NCBI RefSeq assembly: GCF_023898315.1
Contig: NC_064623.1
Location: 21,969,640 to 22,033,639, forward strand
Length of the DNA stretch: 64,000 nt
Direction of reading: 5' to 3'
DNA from: Schistocerca nitens
Lineage: Eukaryota; Arthropoda; Insecta; Orthoptera; Acrididae
Below the pieces are notes generated by a model. That model saw nothing but the letters and a program-made list of their open reading frames with translations. It was not told where the DNA came from and did not search any database. Below, in pieces: positions 10,956 to 22,549 of the stretch. The position numbers and the translations under genes were made by a program. Each line of letters opens with the position of its first letter. The stretch's first letter is position 1.

Positions 10956-12170
10956 TAATGTACAAGTTCTGTATTATGATTGTACGCCTTTTTCATATGC
11001 ATCCTTATTGCGTTGATGTCAAGTAAGTATATCATTGGAATTATGCTGTAAAGAACACCTGAAATGTAGTGGTTTGAGAATGAACGTTTAAATTGGAAAT
11101 CACTCACTACCAAGAAATAGCACGCAACGCTAACAAAAACCTGAATAAATAATAATCTATCATAAAGAAGTATTTTGTTTGTTTTGTATTTTTAAAGAAA
11201 CTAATGTCCACTAAGATACTAAAACTAATTTTGAAAAATGCATAACGTCCTGCTGTCTGTAATAATGTTAATTTATTTTTCTACCGGTTTCGGTTTTGAG
11301 CCATCATCAAAGGCAAGGCAGCTGTACGACGTACAAAAGTGGACACTGTGAAAATGCCAAACGAAAGACGAAAAACAGAAGAAACCTAAAATTGATCAAA
11401 ATACTCACGAAAATTGTCGCAGATGTACCATATTCCATACATGCTTTAACAGAAGTGTCCACAGGAAACCACAATTGCCAAGATAATATAAAATCAAAAA
11501 TTGTAACATGATAAAAATATGATGGCACATTGACACAAGTACAGCAAAATAAATCAAAGAAATTCTAGGTCAAAGATGACAGTCTTGATAAAACCTAACA
11601 AGTTGCCATTAAATAATTATGTGACAATAGGCTAATAAAACTTGATTGAGATTACATAAAAACGCCAATAAAATAAAATGTAAATTAACAGATGAATGTA
11701 AAATTATAAAATGTTTTACAATCCATTCAGAAAACGTAAGCATGTAAAATGCATACCACAAATTAATACAAGAAGCAAGATTAACAAAAACTAGCGACAA
11801 ACAGGCAGGTCACAACGCATCAAAATAACATGCAATAAAATCAGAAATATTATCAAAGATTGCAGTACGTTTAAGATCCATTAGTAACAGGGTATAACAT
11901 TTTTTTAATATCGTATGAAATATTATTAGAGAAGTTTAGAGTATCAACTATGAGAGTACAACATATAAATCTCAGAGCAACATCAAAACACCTTGGAATA
12001 TAATGAGGACAGTCTCAGGGAAGCAGGCAGTTCACTCCTATGGTAGGATGAAGATGTTGTTAATATTAACGAGACATGAAAAAGTTTGAATAATAAATTA
12101 CTGTTCGTGGTAGACAAATTTAATCTCTTGCACAACGTCAACTATTCAGATTTCTCATAATACTAGGTGT
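10956..12170. other. AT-rich, no gene; possible PLE end
   Basis: Mostly AT-rich and featureless. The one recognisable item is a PLE-type hairpin motif on the minus strand at 11288-11310 (TTGATGAT, short hairpin, GAAA), followed by an A-rich stretch containing AATAAA. Confidence 0.45.
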
Positions 12171-12171
12171 G

Positions 12172-12460
12172 TCTGAAAAGTTCGGTTAGGGGTCTCAAAA
12201 AACAAAGGAAACAAGAGTTACAAATAAAATACGTTTACGGGTCTTCATAGGAAGCAGCACTGGCTACAATACACTTCTGACAACGGCTGTAGAGCTCTTC
12301 AAAACTGTCAGAAAAACACTTCTTGTGGAATCGATCGAAGCGCCATGGTCACGTATTGTTGGATATCCGCAGGCTCAACTTTCTCGCTCAACGCAAGCAG
12401 TTCTTGAACACCTTCTTATTATCCAGATTTGGTGCCGTATGACTTCTTCCTAGCAGTAGT
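12172..12460 (-). pseudogene. mariner remnants, two orientations
   Basis: The minus strand from about 12400 to 12172 encodes a mariner-like C-terminus (HKKCFSDSFEELYSRCQKC) and ends in GAACTTTTCAGACACACC, a typical mariner terminus next to TA. The adjacent plus-strand 12400-12460 reads YPDLVPYDFFL, the third-Asp region of another mariner-type piece. The two cannot be one gene, so this is a rearranged remnant. Confidence 0.6.
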
Positions 12461-12985
12461 GGACCCTGGAAGATCCCAAGGAAGATCCCAGCAGAAGGGT
12501 CGAAACATTGATCCTTTTAGAAGAAGTATGACGCGGCCTAATAACCCAGAACATTTTAACTTCAGTGACAACGTCCACGAAAGCCTGCAGACTTACATTA
12601 AGCCTGCTGACTTACATATAACTTCTTTTTGTTTCCTCGCTTTAACTTAATGCTGAATGGCTTACGCTTCACAGGCATTTCGGGTATACAACAAGGCGTG
12701 ACCGCGCTACTTCGGGAGATTCCATAAGAAGCGTTTACTGACAATTTTCAACAGCTTCACAATGTCAGAGGTGTGTTGCACCTAATGATGAGTACTCTGA
12801 AGGTATTCTGTTCGTAACTAACGTTTCCTTAATTTTCGGAGACCATGCACCGACCTTTCCAGACGCATCTTTTACTATTACTTGAAGGGAGTAACAGAAC
12901 ATAAAGCTGATGGGTGCAAATACTAGAGAAACTGAAGTAATAATTTCGTTGCGCGAGAATAACGGTGCATATCTTTGAGGCCACT
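12461..12985. other. No gene recognised
   Basis: No supported coding sequence or repeat structure was seen. Confidence 0.4.
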
Positions 12986-13110
12986 TATCAAACTTTTAAT
13001 AACATATAAATCTACTTGTTCGTCCATACTCTGCAAACCACTGATAAGTACATGGCAGAGGGTACTTGCTCCACTACCACGTACTGGGCTGTTCTCATGT
13101 TTCATTCTCG
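12985..13110 (-). mobile_element. 3' end of a Jockey/CR1-type LINE
   Basis: The minus strand reads GTACCCTCTGCCATG, then GTGGTTTGCAGAGTATGG, matching the 3' ends of the LINEs at 20055-20125 and 30700-30790. Only the tail survives. Confidence 0.65.
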
Positions 13111-13650
13111 TCTATGCGAGCTGTCACTAGTCTTTGCCTCTGCTATTTTTACGAGAGCCTTATCTAGGGGTCCTACTATACTGTCAGCATCTTTATCGGC
13201 AATAGTTTAAGTTCAATGAGTGATACGACACTTTTCAGCAGTTATTCCCATCTAAGCATAGTCCTCAAAATGTTCGAACCTGATATAGCGCACATGCATT
13301 CTTTCACCAGTGACGCACCGATTGTCGTCCATTGCACACACGAGAATCTACCTTAGTTCTGTCACGCTAAAATAAGACCGAGCAGTTCGTAGTTTACTCA
13401 GTATTAAGCACAGTCTTTCTGCAGTTCACACGATACGAAGAGCATAGTGACCGAACTGTTTTACTTGTTTGTTTACCCACAAAAACACCATCCACGCCAT
13501 CACAACAATCAGCGTTCTTCTCTCTTCGTCACTCCCTACTACTCGAGTGTTGAATGTGGCGTGGTCGAAACACTGTTACGGTATAACAAAGGTATGTACA
13601 TTGAAACATTTTTGATCTTGATGCTTATATAGTCGTGCAGTCCGAAGCGA
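13111..13650. other. No gene recognised
   Basis: No coding signature. Open frames here lack any recognisable motif. Confidence 0.4.
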
Positions 13651-13654
13651 CCAA

Positions 13655-13920
13655 TGGAAACTTGTACTGAGCCTGGAATTCAAACCGGGGTCTCCTGCCG
13701 ACTAGGCAGACCACTGCGCCACCCTGGCATAGTGACTTTGGATAACCGCTCAGACTACCTTAGCGCACCTCCCTCCTCAGTCCTAATTCCCATTCATGCC
13801 TCAGTCCACTTGGCATTCACTCAAAACTAGGACAGCATTGCAGATGCTCCGCAACTGTGTTGGAAGAGCATCTCCGCATCTAGCGGAACTGGGGATCCTG
13901 CCCGGATCTGGAGCGTAAAT
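13655..13920 (-). repeat. tRNA-containing interspersed repeat, family C
   Basis: On the minus strand it has a box A-like GGTGGCGCAGTGG and a box B-like GGTTTGAATTCC, here located toward the 3' end of the repeat. A second copy in the same orientation is at 15390-15640; the two agree over most of about 250 bp. The Tc1 element at 13985 lies between them. Confidence 0.65.
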
Positions 13921-13984
13921 GCTTTAATCAAATGAAACCATATGGTTCCGAACATTTTTTCAGTTCCCAAGAACATATTATGTA

Positions 13985-15376
13985 CAGTACTGGCCATTAA
14001 TATTGCTACACCAAGAAGATAATGGGTATTCATTGGACAAATATATTATACCAGAACTGACACGTGATTACATTTTTACGCAATTTGGGTGCATAGAACC
14101 TGAGAAATCGGTACCCAGAACTACCTATTCTGGCCATAATAACGGCCTTCATACACCTGGGCATTGGGTCAAACAGAGCTTAGATGGCGTGTACAGGTAC
14201 AGATGTCCACGCAGCTTCAACACGGCACCACAGTTCATCAAGAGTAGTGACTGGCGTATTGTGACGAACCAGTTGCTCGGCCACCACTGACCAGACGTTT
14301 TCAATTGGTGAGAGATCTGGAGAATGTGCTGGCCAGGGCAGCAGTCGAAAGTTTTCTGTTTCCAGAAAGGCCCGTACAGGACCTACAACATGCGGTCGTG
14401 CATTGTCCTGCTGAAATGTAGGGTTTCGCAGGGATCGAATGAAGGGTAGAGCCACGGGTCGTAACATCTGAAATGTAACGTCCACTGTTCAAAGTGCCGT
14501 CAATGCGAACAAGAGGTGACCGAGACGTGTAACCAATGACACCCCATACCATTACGCCGGGTGATACGCCAGTATGGCGATGACGAATACACGCTTCCAT
14601 TGTGCGTTCACCACGATGTCGCAAAACACGGATGCGACCATCATGATGCTGTAAACAGAACCTGGGTTCATCCGAAAAAATGACTTTTTGCCATTCGTGC
14701 ATCCAGGTTCGTCGTCGAGTACACCATCGCAGGCGCTCCTGTCTCTATGCAGAGTCAAGGGTAACCGCAGCCATGGTCTCCGAGCTGACAGTCCATGCTG
14801 CTGCAAACGTCGTCGAACTGTTCGTGCAGATGGTTGCTGTCTTTCAAACGTCCCCATCAGTTGACTCAGGGATCGAGACGTGGCTACACCATCCGTCACA
14901 GCCATGCGGATAAGATGCTTGCCATTTCGACTGCTAGTGATACGAGGCCGTTGGGATCTAGCACGTCGTTCCGTATTACCCTCCTGAACCAACCGATTCC
15001 ATATTTTGCTAACAGAAATTTGATCTCGACCAACGCGAGCAGCAATGTTGCGATACGATAAACCATAATCGCGATAGGCTACAATCCGACCTTTATCAAA
15101 GTCGGAATCGTGATGGTACGCATTTCTCCTCCTTACACGAGGCATCAGAACAACGTTTCACGAGGCAATGCCGGTCAACTGCTGTTTGTGTATGAGAAAT
15201 CTGTTGGAAACTTTCCTCATGTCAGCACTTTGTAGGTGTCGCCACCGGCGCCAACCTTGTGTGAATGCTCTGAAAAGCTAATCATTTGCATATCACAGCA
15301 TCTTCTTTCTGTCGGTTAAATCTTGTGTCTGTAGCACGTCATCTTTGTGGTATAGCAATTTTAATGGCCAGTAGTG
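13985..15376 (-). mobile_element. Tc1-like element, copy A
   Basis: The ends are CAGTACTGGCC...GGCCAGTAGTG, with TA duplications at 13983-13984 and 15377-15378, length 1392 bp. It is the same family as 1-112, 34124-35467 and 62195-63600. The transposase is broken. Confidence 0.92.
14180..15145 (-). pseudogene. Tc1-like DD34E transposase, two frameshifts
   Basis: The ATG at 15145 opens MPRVRRRNAYHH, a paired helix-turn-helix N-terminus. The frame shifts near 14720 and again near 14465. The catalytic residues are all present: FSDEPRF, QQDNARPH and SPDLSPIE, with 34 residues between Asp and Glu. The product would not be made as one chain. Confidence 0.85.
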
Positions 15377-15389
15377 TATATTTGAAGCG

Positions 15390-15640
15390 AGAATGAAAAT
15401 TTGTTCCCAGGCCGGAATTCGAACCCCAGATCTCCTGCAACCACTGCGCCACTATGGATTTGGAAAACTGCTCAGACTATCCTAGTACGCTTCCTTCATT
15501 ATTCAAAATTCCCAGTTACGCCTCAGCCCACTTGGTATTCCCCTCCAAACTCAAACAGCATTACAGAGGCTCTGGAACTTTATTAGAATAACACCTCCAC
15601 ATCAAACGGACCGGGAATTCGGAGTGAGGAGGAAAGCTTG
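15390..15640 (-). repeat. tRNA-containing interspersed repeat, family C (second copy)
   Basis: This matches 13655-13920 with a short deletion inside the tRNA-like part. Its box B-like sequence on the minus strand is GGTTCGAATTCC. Confidence 0.65.
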
Positions 15641-17849
15641 TGAAAGGGTCCTGTGGTCCCCTTTCATTATCATTTTATTTGCTTTCCACTGATACAGACC
15701 TCTATGGCATGCGCGCGAGTGAATGAACGTGGGAGTGTTTCATCTTGCTATATGGTAGTTTAGTCTGCTGCAGAGAATCAGCGGTAGTCGTACAAAGTGG
15801 CCAACCCCTGTAGTTTTCAGGCAGTCAAAGAGGTTTGCCGCCCTCCCCCCCCCCCCCGTCCCTTGTGTGGTAAAATTACCGGTGTTAGGTTGGTGGCGGA
15901 AGCCTCATCTTTGGGTTTTCCTGGCCACGGGGTCGCGTGTAAGACGTTGGAGTGTGTGAGACGATCAGTCTGTTTCCAGCTCGCCGAGGGTTTGCAGCCG
16001 AAGTCTCTTCGAAGAAGGGTGAGTTGACTTAACCGCGTGGTTCGTTGTCTCATAGCAAGAGGAGAGCTTTTAGAATTTGGTCTCGCACTTCATCTTATAA
16101 AGATTTATTTGCTGGGTCGCAGCAAGGAATGCAAGGCTTTTGAAGACTTTCAGTTTGATTCCTAACGCAGACTTGACGTTGATTGTAAGAAGAACGTAGT
16201 ACAAAGATGTTACATACGTTGAAGAGCTCTTGGTTGTGTGCCTGGAACTGCATGTGTACGCATTCTAATCTTTTCCGAATCTTGGCAATTTTTACTTCTT
16301 TGTGAATTTTCTTTGTCTCATTACTTTATACGCAGTGGAAACCATCCACATGGGTTACTATTAGACTTCGTTGGCCCTCTGCCATAATGCTTTGTCTATT
16401 CAAATGTGTCGTCTGTAAGATATTAATTGTTCGTGACTGCGTGGTTTGATGTTACTAAAATATGGCGACAGTACGTAGAAATTGTGTCTCCACGAACCAC
16501 GTGGGCACACGAGTCTGTTGTCAAACGTATGGCGTTTCACAAGCAATTGTACTTAGTTACCAGGCAACAGCAGTCTATAGATGCATTACATCAATGTTTT
16601 AAGGAATAAATAATTTTACCTCCAATCTTATCCAGTGTACCGATGCTACGTCTCAGTTAGCTACGCCATTTACCGTGTTGTTTTCCTTGTTAGCCCATCC
16701 ATAGTGTTTCCATGTGCACAGGTCCAATAATTAGTGACCTATTCTTATTTAAAACAAATGCTCTGGAATAGATCTTGTATTCAGCAATGTTGCTGCAAGC
16801 TGCCTTATGCACAGTGTTCGCGCTCTCTTGACCGGAACAATGCGTGGATCATATTAATAATTACATTCCATTCTTTATCAGTGACTTTACAATGAATGTT
16901 CTTTTGTGAGTTTTCGTATGAATAAATTAAGTAATGTTCCAACTCAGCGCAACCGGCTTTTTGTTGTGTGGCTAGAGTTGGTGGCGACCCAATCTCTTAC
17001 GCTGATTTCAATGTCTGATAGCATTTTCTTATTCAAAGTGCACGTGGCTCTTTCAGCCATCGGGATACATTCAAAGTGCGCTTCACGCTACTTACTCATG
17101 CTACGGAAGACGCTCTGCCTTCTACATGTTAACGACGAATATGCTGCCATTTACCCTACGTTCGCCTAAAGGCATCGACAACCCCTTAGACACTGAAGCA
17201 TTACGGGATTGCATACGTGCAAGGCGTAGCCTTCCCGGCCAACGTCGAACAAGGACGACAGGCGGCAAGAGAAGCCTCGCCAGAGGTCCTTCGTGCCAGG
17301 GACCTATTTCCTCGGCCATGTCACGTGTGCAGAACTGGATCGGAATGAATTCTTCCGCGTCCCTGGTATATAGCCTGGCGCAAACCAACAAGTCGGCAGT
17401 TCGCTGCACCGGAGGTCTAGGCCAATTCCTGCACCAGTTCTTAGCAGCCCATCAGTCATAGCCCGGCCGGAAGGCGCCACAGTGGGACCTACGACTTTGC
17501 ATCGACATCCTGAGGCGCACCTGTTGGCCAACAACGCCGAACGCTCAGTTCCGTCCTTAGTGGTCAGTGGTACAGTCTTCATGTCCCCCTACGTTTATGC
17601 AATGTTCCAGGGCTGTATGAGAAGTAATAATTTTTTGTTAAGAAGAATTTTTACTTTGCTACTAAATTTCTCAATTGTTCTTGATTACCTCCGTTTTATT
17701 ATTGAGCTCTATCTTTGGGGCGACGTCTTTGTTTTCCCGGGTCGTGTGAGTGGGCGAGTTCGGTTGGGTACTCAGGAGGAGCCAGGTCCGTGCAGTGCCA
17801 GAACACGCTGTGGCCGCTGGCGGCACGCATGGACATTTCACAACATATA
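15641..17849. other. No gene recognised; possibly LTR-element sequence
   Basis: It contains a C tract at 15844-15857 and a GC-rich stretch at 17160-17560 with a TATA-like GGTATATAGCC at 17365-17375. That combination would fit an LTR promoter, but I find no terminal pair or target duplication. Open frames here show no domain. Confidence 0.35.
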
Positions 17850-19271
17850 CACTCCTGGAAATTGAAATAAGAACACCGTGAATTCATTGTCCCAGGAAGG
17901 GGAAACTTTATTGACACATTCCTGGGGTCAGATACATCACATGATCACACTGACAGAACCACAGGCACATAGACACAGGCAACAGAGCATGCACAATGCC
18001 GGCACTAGTACAGTGTATATCCACCTTTCGCAGCAATGCAGGCTGCTATTCTCCCATGGAGACGATCGTAGAGATGCTGGATGTAGTCCTGTGGAACGGC
18101 TTGCCATGCCATTTCCACCTGGCGCCTCAGTTGGACCAGCGTTCGTGCTGGACGTGCAGACCGCGTGAGACGACGCTTCATCCAGTCCCAAACATGCTCA
18201 ATGGGGGACAGATCCGGAGATCTTGCTGGCCAGGGTAGTTGACTTACACCTTCTAGAGCACGTTGGGTGGCACGGGATACATGCAGACGTGCATTGTCCT
18301 GTTGGAACAGCAAGTTCCCTTGACGGTCTAGGAATGGTAGAACGATGGGTTCGATGACGGTTTGGATGTACCGTGCACTATTCAGTGTCCCCTCGACGAT
18401 CACCAGTGGTGTACGGCCAGTGTAGGAGATCGCTCCCCACACCATGATGCCGGGTGTTGGCCCTGTGTGCCTCGGTCGTATGCAGTCCTGATTGTGGCGC
18501 TCACCTGCACGGCGCCAAACACGCATACGACCATCATTGGCACCAAGGCAGAAGCGACTCTCATCGCTGAAGACGACACGTCTCCATTCGTCCCTCCATT
18601 CACGCCTGTCGCGACACCACTGGAGGCGGGCTGCACGATGTTGGGGCGTGAGCGGAAGACGGCCTAACGGTGTGCGGGACCGTAGCCCAGCTTCATGGAG
18701 ACGGTTGCGAATGGTCCTCGCCGATACCCCAGGAGCAACAGTGTCCCTAATTTGCTGGGAAGTGGCGGTGCGGTCCCCTACGGCACTGCGTAGGATCCTA
18801 CGGTCTTGGCGTGCATCCGTGCGTCGCTGCGGTCCGGTCCCAGGTCGACGGGCACGTGCACCTTTCGCCGACCACTGGCGACAACATCGATGTACTGTGG
18901 AGACCTCACGCCCCACGTGTTGAGCAATTCGGCGGTACGTCCACCCGGCCTCCCGCATGCCCACTATACGCCCTCGCTCAAAGTCCGTCAACTGCACATA
19001 CGGTTCACGTCCACGCTGTCGCGGCATGCTACCAGTGTTAAAGACTGCGATGGAGCTCCGTATGCCACGGCAAACTGGCTGACACTGACGGCGGCGGTGC
19101 ACAAATGCTACGCAGCTAGCGCCATTCGACGGCCAACACCGCGGTTCTTGGTGTGTCCGCTGTGCCGTGCGTGTGATCATTGCTTGTACAGCCCTCTCGC
19201 AGTGTCCGGAGCAAGTATGGTGGGTCTGACACACCGGTGTCAATGTGTTCTTTTTTCCATTTCCAGGAGTG
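17850..19271 (-). mobile_element. Complete Tc1-like transposon
   Basis: The inverted ends CACTCCTGGAAAT(T/G)GAAA pair over about 27 bp. TA duplications lie at 17848-17849 and 19272-19273, length 1422 bp. It carries one uninterrupted transposase gene and both termini, so nothing visible prevents activity. It sits immediately upstream of a LINE fragment. Confidence 0.95.
18005..19027 (-). CDS. Intact Tc1-like transposase
   Basis: I chose the ATG at 19027 because the frame remains open upstream through the inverted repeat and into flanking DNA, which cannot belong to the gene. The 340 residues comprise a first helix-turn-helix (about 10-55, LTDFERGRIVGMREAG), a second (about 75-120), a GR-rich linker and the DDE catalytic domain: VFSDESRF, QQDNARLH and SPDLSPIEHVW. 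There are 32 residues between the second Asp and the Glu, two fewer than the DD34E of classical Tc1. The C-terminus GGYTLY is typical. The protein cuts and reinserts its own element at TA sites in the nucleus. No stops or frameshifts are present. Confidence 0.93.
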   Translation of the reverse strand: MPRQRGREPYVQLTDFERGRIVGMREAGWTYRRIAQHVGREVSTVHRCCRQWSAKGARARRPGTGPQRRTDARQDRRILRSAVGDRTATSQQIRDTVAPGVSARTIRNRLHEAGLRSRTPLGRLPLTPQHRAARLQWCRDRREWRDEWRRVVFSDESRFCLGANDGRMRVWRRAGERHNQDCIRPRHTGPTPGIMVWGAISYTGRTPLVIVEGTLNSARYIQTVIEPIVLPFLDRQGNLLFQQDNARLHVSRATQRALEGVSQLPWPARSPDLSPIEHVWDWMKRRLTRSARPARTLVQLRRQVEMAWQAVPQDYIQHLYDRLHGRIAACIAAKGGYTLY

Positions 19272-19273
19272 TA

Positions 19274-20125
19274 TAAATGACCTAGTAGATAGTGTCGGAA
19301 GTTGCATGCGGCTTTTCGCGGATGATGCTGTAGTATACAGACAAGTTGCAGCATTAGAAAATTGCAGCGAAATGCAGGAAGATCTGCAGCGGATAGGCAC
19401 TTGGTGCAGGGAGTGGCAACTGACCCTTAACATAGACAAATGTAATGTATTGCTAATACATAGAAAGAAGGATCCTTTATTTTATGATTATATGATAGGG
19501 GAACAAACACTGGTAGCAGTTACTTCTGTAAAATATATGGGAGCATGCGTGCGGAACGATTTGCAAGTGGAATGATCATATAAAATTAATTGTTGGTAAG
19601 GCGGGTGCCAGGTTTAGATTCATTGGGAGAGTCCTTAGAAAATGTAGTCCATCAACAAAGGAGGTGGCTTACAAAACACTCTTTCGACCTATACTTTAGT
19701 ATTGCTCATCAGTGTTGGATCCGTACCAGGTCGGGTTGACAGAGGAGATAGACAAGATCCAAAGAAGAGCGGCGCGTTTCGTCACAGGGTTATTTGGTGA
19801 GCGTGATAGCATTACGGAGATGTTTAGCAAACTCAAGTGGCAGACTCTGCAAGAGAGGCGCTCTGCATCGATGTCCAGGTTTCGAGCGGGTGCGTTTCTG
19901 GATGAGGTATCGAATATATTGCTTCGCCTTACTTATACCTGCAGAGGAGATCACGAATGTAAAATTAGAGAGATTCGAGCGCGCACGGAGGCTTTCCGGC
20001 AGTCGTTCTTCCCGCGAACCATACGCGACTGGAACAGCAAAGGGAGGTAATGACAGTGGCACGTGGAGTGCCCTCCGCCACACACCGTTGAGTGGCTTGC
20101 GGAGTATAAATGTAGATGTAGACTG
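19274..20125 (+). pseudogene. Jockey/CR1-type LINE, 5'-truncated
   Basis: It begins inside the reverse transcriptase at INDLVDS, then LFADDAVVYR (catalytic FADD), WQLTLNIDKC and the thumb region, up to the conserved RTIRDWN near the C-terminus. A stop at 19573 and frameshifts break it. It ends in the GCGGAGTATAAATGTAGATG tail shared with the LINE ends at 12985-13110 and 30700-30790. The clade name is approximate. Confidence 0.8.
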
Positions 20126-20917
20126 CCGGATGGAAGGGTTGTGGTCACCAGAGTGCACGACTTCGTCGTAAACCGGATCCAGCAAGCTTTAAGATGAGTG
20201 CATTTCATTCCAAGTAGAGAAACCTCCATCATTGTGACATCTCGAGATTCTCCATTGACTTTGATTTGTGTTGCTGCTCTTAGCGTCGGCGAGACGAAGA
20301 GCAGCGAGTGGGGTGCTTTGGGAAGGCGGATCTGATTAGCTTTCCTCGACTTCTTATTACTATTTACTGCGTTCAACCTCTTACAATTTGTTAAGTTCAA
20401 CCAACGGCAATTTTTCTTGCCTCGCGGCCTCTAACGCCCTAGTTACCTGCCCAGCGGGTTAGTGTATGTAACGGCAGCGTACATTTTCTCGCCTTGCAGC
20501 TGCTGTCCGGTAAGGCGTGTAGCTATGACAGCTTTCTTGATTGTAGGCCGGTTGGTGATTCTTCTACTCTGGTGGTAGTGATTCCTTTCTCGTTCTGGGC
20601 GCTCTAAACCCACTATTCTCGTCGTAGTGCACACCGCCGGTTCCGGCTTTTGCGTATTGTCCCATCGTTGCATTTGATTTATCGGACGTCAGGTAGCTTC
20701 AGCAAGATTATCATTAGTCATTCGTTAGACTGCCACTAGTGTGAGCTACCACCTCGTAAAGTGCATGCAACTCTTGTCTGGCTATCTTATCGCTCGCGAA
20801 AGTGTTTGTTGCCGGACCTCCTCAGAGGTTGATTCCTGGAGCACCGTCTGGATCAGTTGCTTGTTTTTTTTAATTAACTTTTGCTATTTGCTGTTTTACA
20901 GCAGGTTTCAGTTTTTT
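20126..20917. other. No gene recognised
   Basis: Moderately GC-rich sequence with no domain or terminal repeat that I can support. Confidence 0.35.
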
Positions 20918-21475
20918 GTATTATTGCCGTTCCTAGCGTGTAAAGCATTGAGCCGTGATTGTGGTGATTTGCTTTAAAATTCTAATTTGGTATTTGTATT
21001 TTAGCAGTAAGTCTTAAAACCTTAATTACTGCCATTCCTGGCGTCTGATGCCTTTTGCTGTGTTCGTGGCGACTTACCTTAATATTTAAATACCTGTAAG
21101 CTGTAAATTGCAGCGAGTTCTTAAACAATTCTTAATTTATTGTCATTCTTGGCGTGTAAGACCTTCAGCCGTGATTAAGGTCGGTTGCCTTAAAATTCTA
21201 ATTTGATATTTGTATTTACGCAGTAAGCCTTTAAAAACTTATTTACCGCCATTCTTGGCGTCTGATGCCGTCTGCTGTTTTTGTGGCGACTTGCCTTTAA
21301 TATTTCAGTACCTGTAATTTGCAAGTTGCAGCGAGTTTTAAACAATTCTTAATTTATTGCCATTCCTGGTGAGTAAGGCCTTCTGTCCAGATCACAGTGG
21401 CTTGCTTTTAAAACATTATCGGTTGTATCTGTATTTAATGGTGATTTGCTACATTGTAACTCACTGAAAACACTA
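20918..21475. repeat. 217-bp tandem repeat with two-part units
   Basis: Units start at 20923, 21139 and 21356 (periods 216 and 217), the third partial. Each unit is itself two related halves of about 108 bp, both opening with a (G/T)CCATTC(C/T)(T/G)GGCGT-like sequence followed by GTGGTGATTTGC or GTGGCGACTTGCC. This is a small higher-order satellite-like array. Confidence 0.8.
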
Positions 21476-21769
21476 TTATTTACACTGTTGCTTATTTCTT
21501 CATTAATAGCGTGTGGTATTTTTTTTATTTATTGTTGACCCGGGAATTGCTGATTTAAAACAGATTGTGTGAAACTGTAAAGGGCAACCAATAATGACTG
21601 ATTATGTCCCCGTCCACAATCGTAACCGAATCCTGCCCTCCCTCGACTACCAGGTCACAATCATTGCTTTTCAAGCACTTTCCCTTGGGAGATATGGCGT
21701 CCCGTCTTGCAAGATGAGAAAAGCGGACTACGTTGCTGGTCTGACAAACACTCAGGTACACTGTGTCAC

Positions 21770-21930
21770 CTCGACTGGCATACAGTATCACCTGATCTAA
21801 TGCCATCGACGATCTCTGGGAGTAATTGGAAAAGCGACTGAAACATACCACTCAACGCCCCTGTAGTTCGGTCCCTCTAAGGGTTCAAAACATCAGGGAA
21901 CGGGCTCAGCTGGCTGTAGCGTATCTGAAA
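21770..21930 (+). pseudogene. Possible Tc1-like C-terminal relic
   Basis: Around 21785 the plus strand reads SPDLMPIDDLWE, followed by LEKRLKHTT, resembling the SPDLNPIEHLW region of Tc1 transposases. It is short and degraded. Confidence 0.4.
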
Positions 21931-21984
21931 CCTGTTGGGTGCTCTTCCTCGCGCGAATTGATGACACCATCAAGGCTAGAGTCA

Positions 21985-22492
21985 GTTCTGATTATGTAGG
22001 CCTTCCCGGCGTAATAAGTCTTGAAAGTCTCTTCGGGTTTGCTGCCGGATCCTAAAACCAACTTGACTCGATATTTCGGCCATCCAACTGTTCGCCATCT
22101 TCAGGAGAATGCTGCTTCTGCTGATGAGTCCCGCTGAGAACTGACGCCAGGCTGCAAATCGACGTCCTGTATAGGCCACCGTTCAGTAGACGGCGCATGC
22201 GCCGCCCATCACGGTTGTTACCCTCCAATACAGGGAGGTGGCCCCTCCCTTAGTGGAACACTGCTGGCAGCGATATATCGCACTCAGGGCTGCACCGAAG
22301 AAGGTTCAATTTCGATGCGAGACAATACAGGATTCCACGTCTTGCTAAGAGGGAACCCATTGTCACTGTGGATTAAATTATCCGCCAACCTTATTTTTAA
22401 TCGCCTCTTTATAGACACTGTTCCAAAAACTGTAAATGTTGACAACTACGACAGTTTCATCAAATTTCATACTGTGTCCCTCATTTAAGCAC
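21985..22492 (-). mobile_element. Penelope-like element (PLE), inverted partial copy
   Basis: The minus strand starts inside the GIY-YIG endonuclease (CLNEGHSMKFDET, then FWNSVYKEAI) and runs through the 3' UTR to a terminal hairpin motif at 22104-22074. It is homologous to the plus-strand copy ending near 25950. It abuts that copy head to head at about 22492. It contains an undisturbed GGATAATTTAATCC, the empty counterpart of the insertion at 24845. Confidence 0.85.
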
Positions 22493-22549
22493 ACACATTA
22501 GAGTGTGTTCCGTCCAGCTTCTAAGATTAGGGCACTACTCGGCTCTGTG

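Noticed and set aside
15797..16053. Gly-rich and Pro-rich frames around a C tract
   Set aside because: They are produced by the C homopolymer at 15844-15857; no conserved motif.
18362..19276. Several plus-strand frames over 18362-19276
   Set aside because: They are antisense shadows of the GC-rich transposase gene.
19028..19354. N-terminal extension of the intact Tc1 transposase
   Set aside because: The open frame continues upstream of 19027 through the inverted repeat and into flanking DNA, so it is chance openness. MPRQRG matches the usual start.
22110..22140. Hammerhead core CTGATGAGTCC on the plus strand
   Set aside because: It is antisense to the PLE, and I find no matching GGAC plus GAAA at hammerhead spacing.
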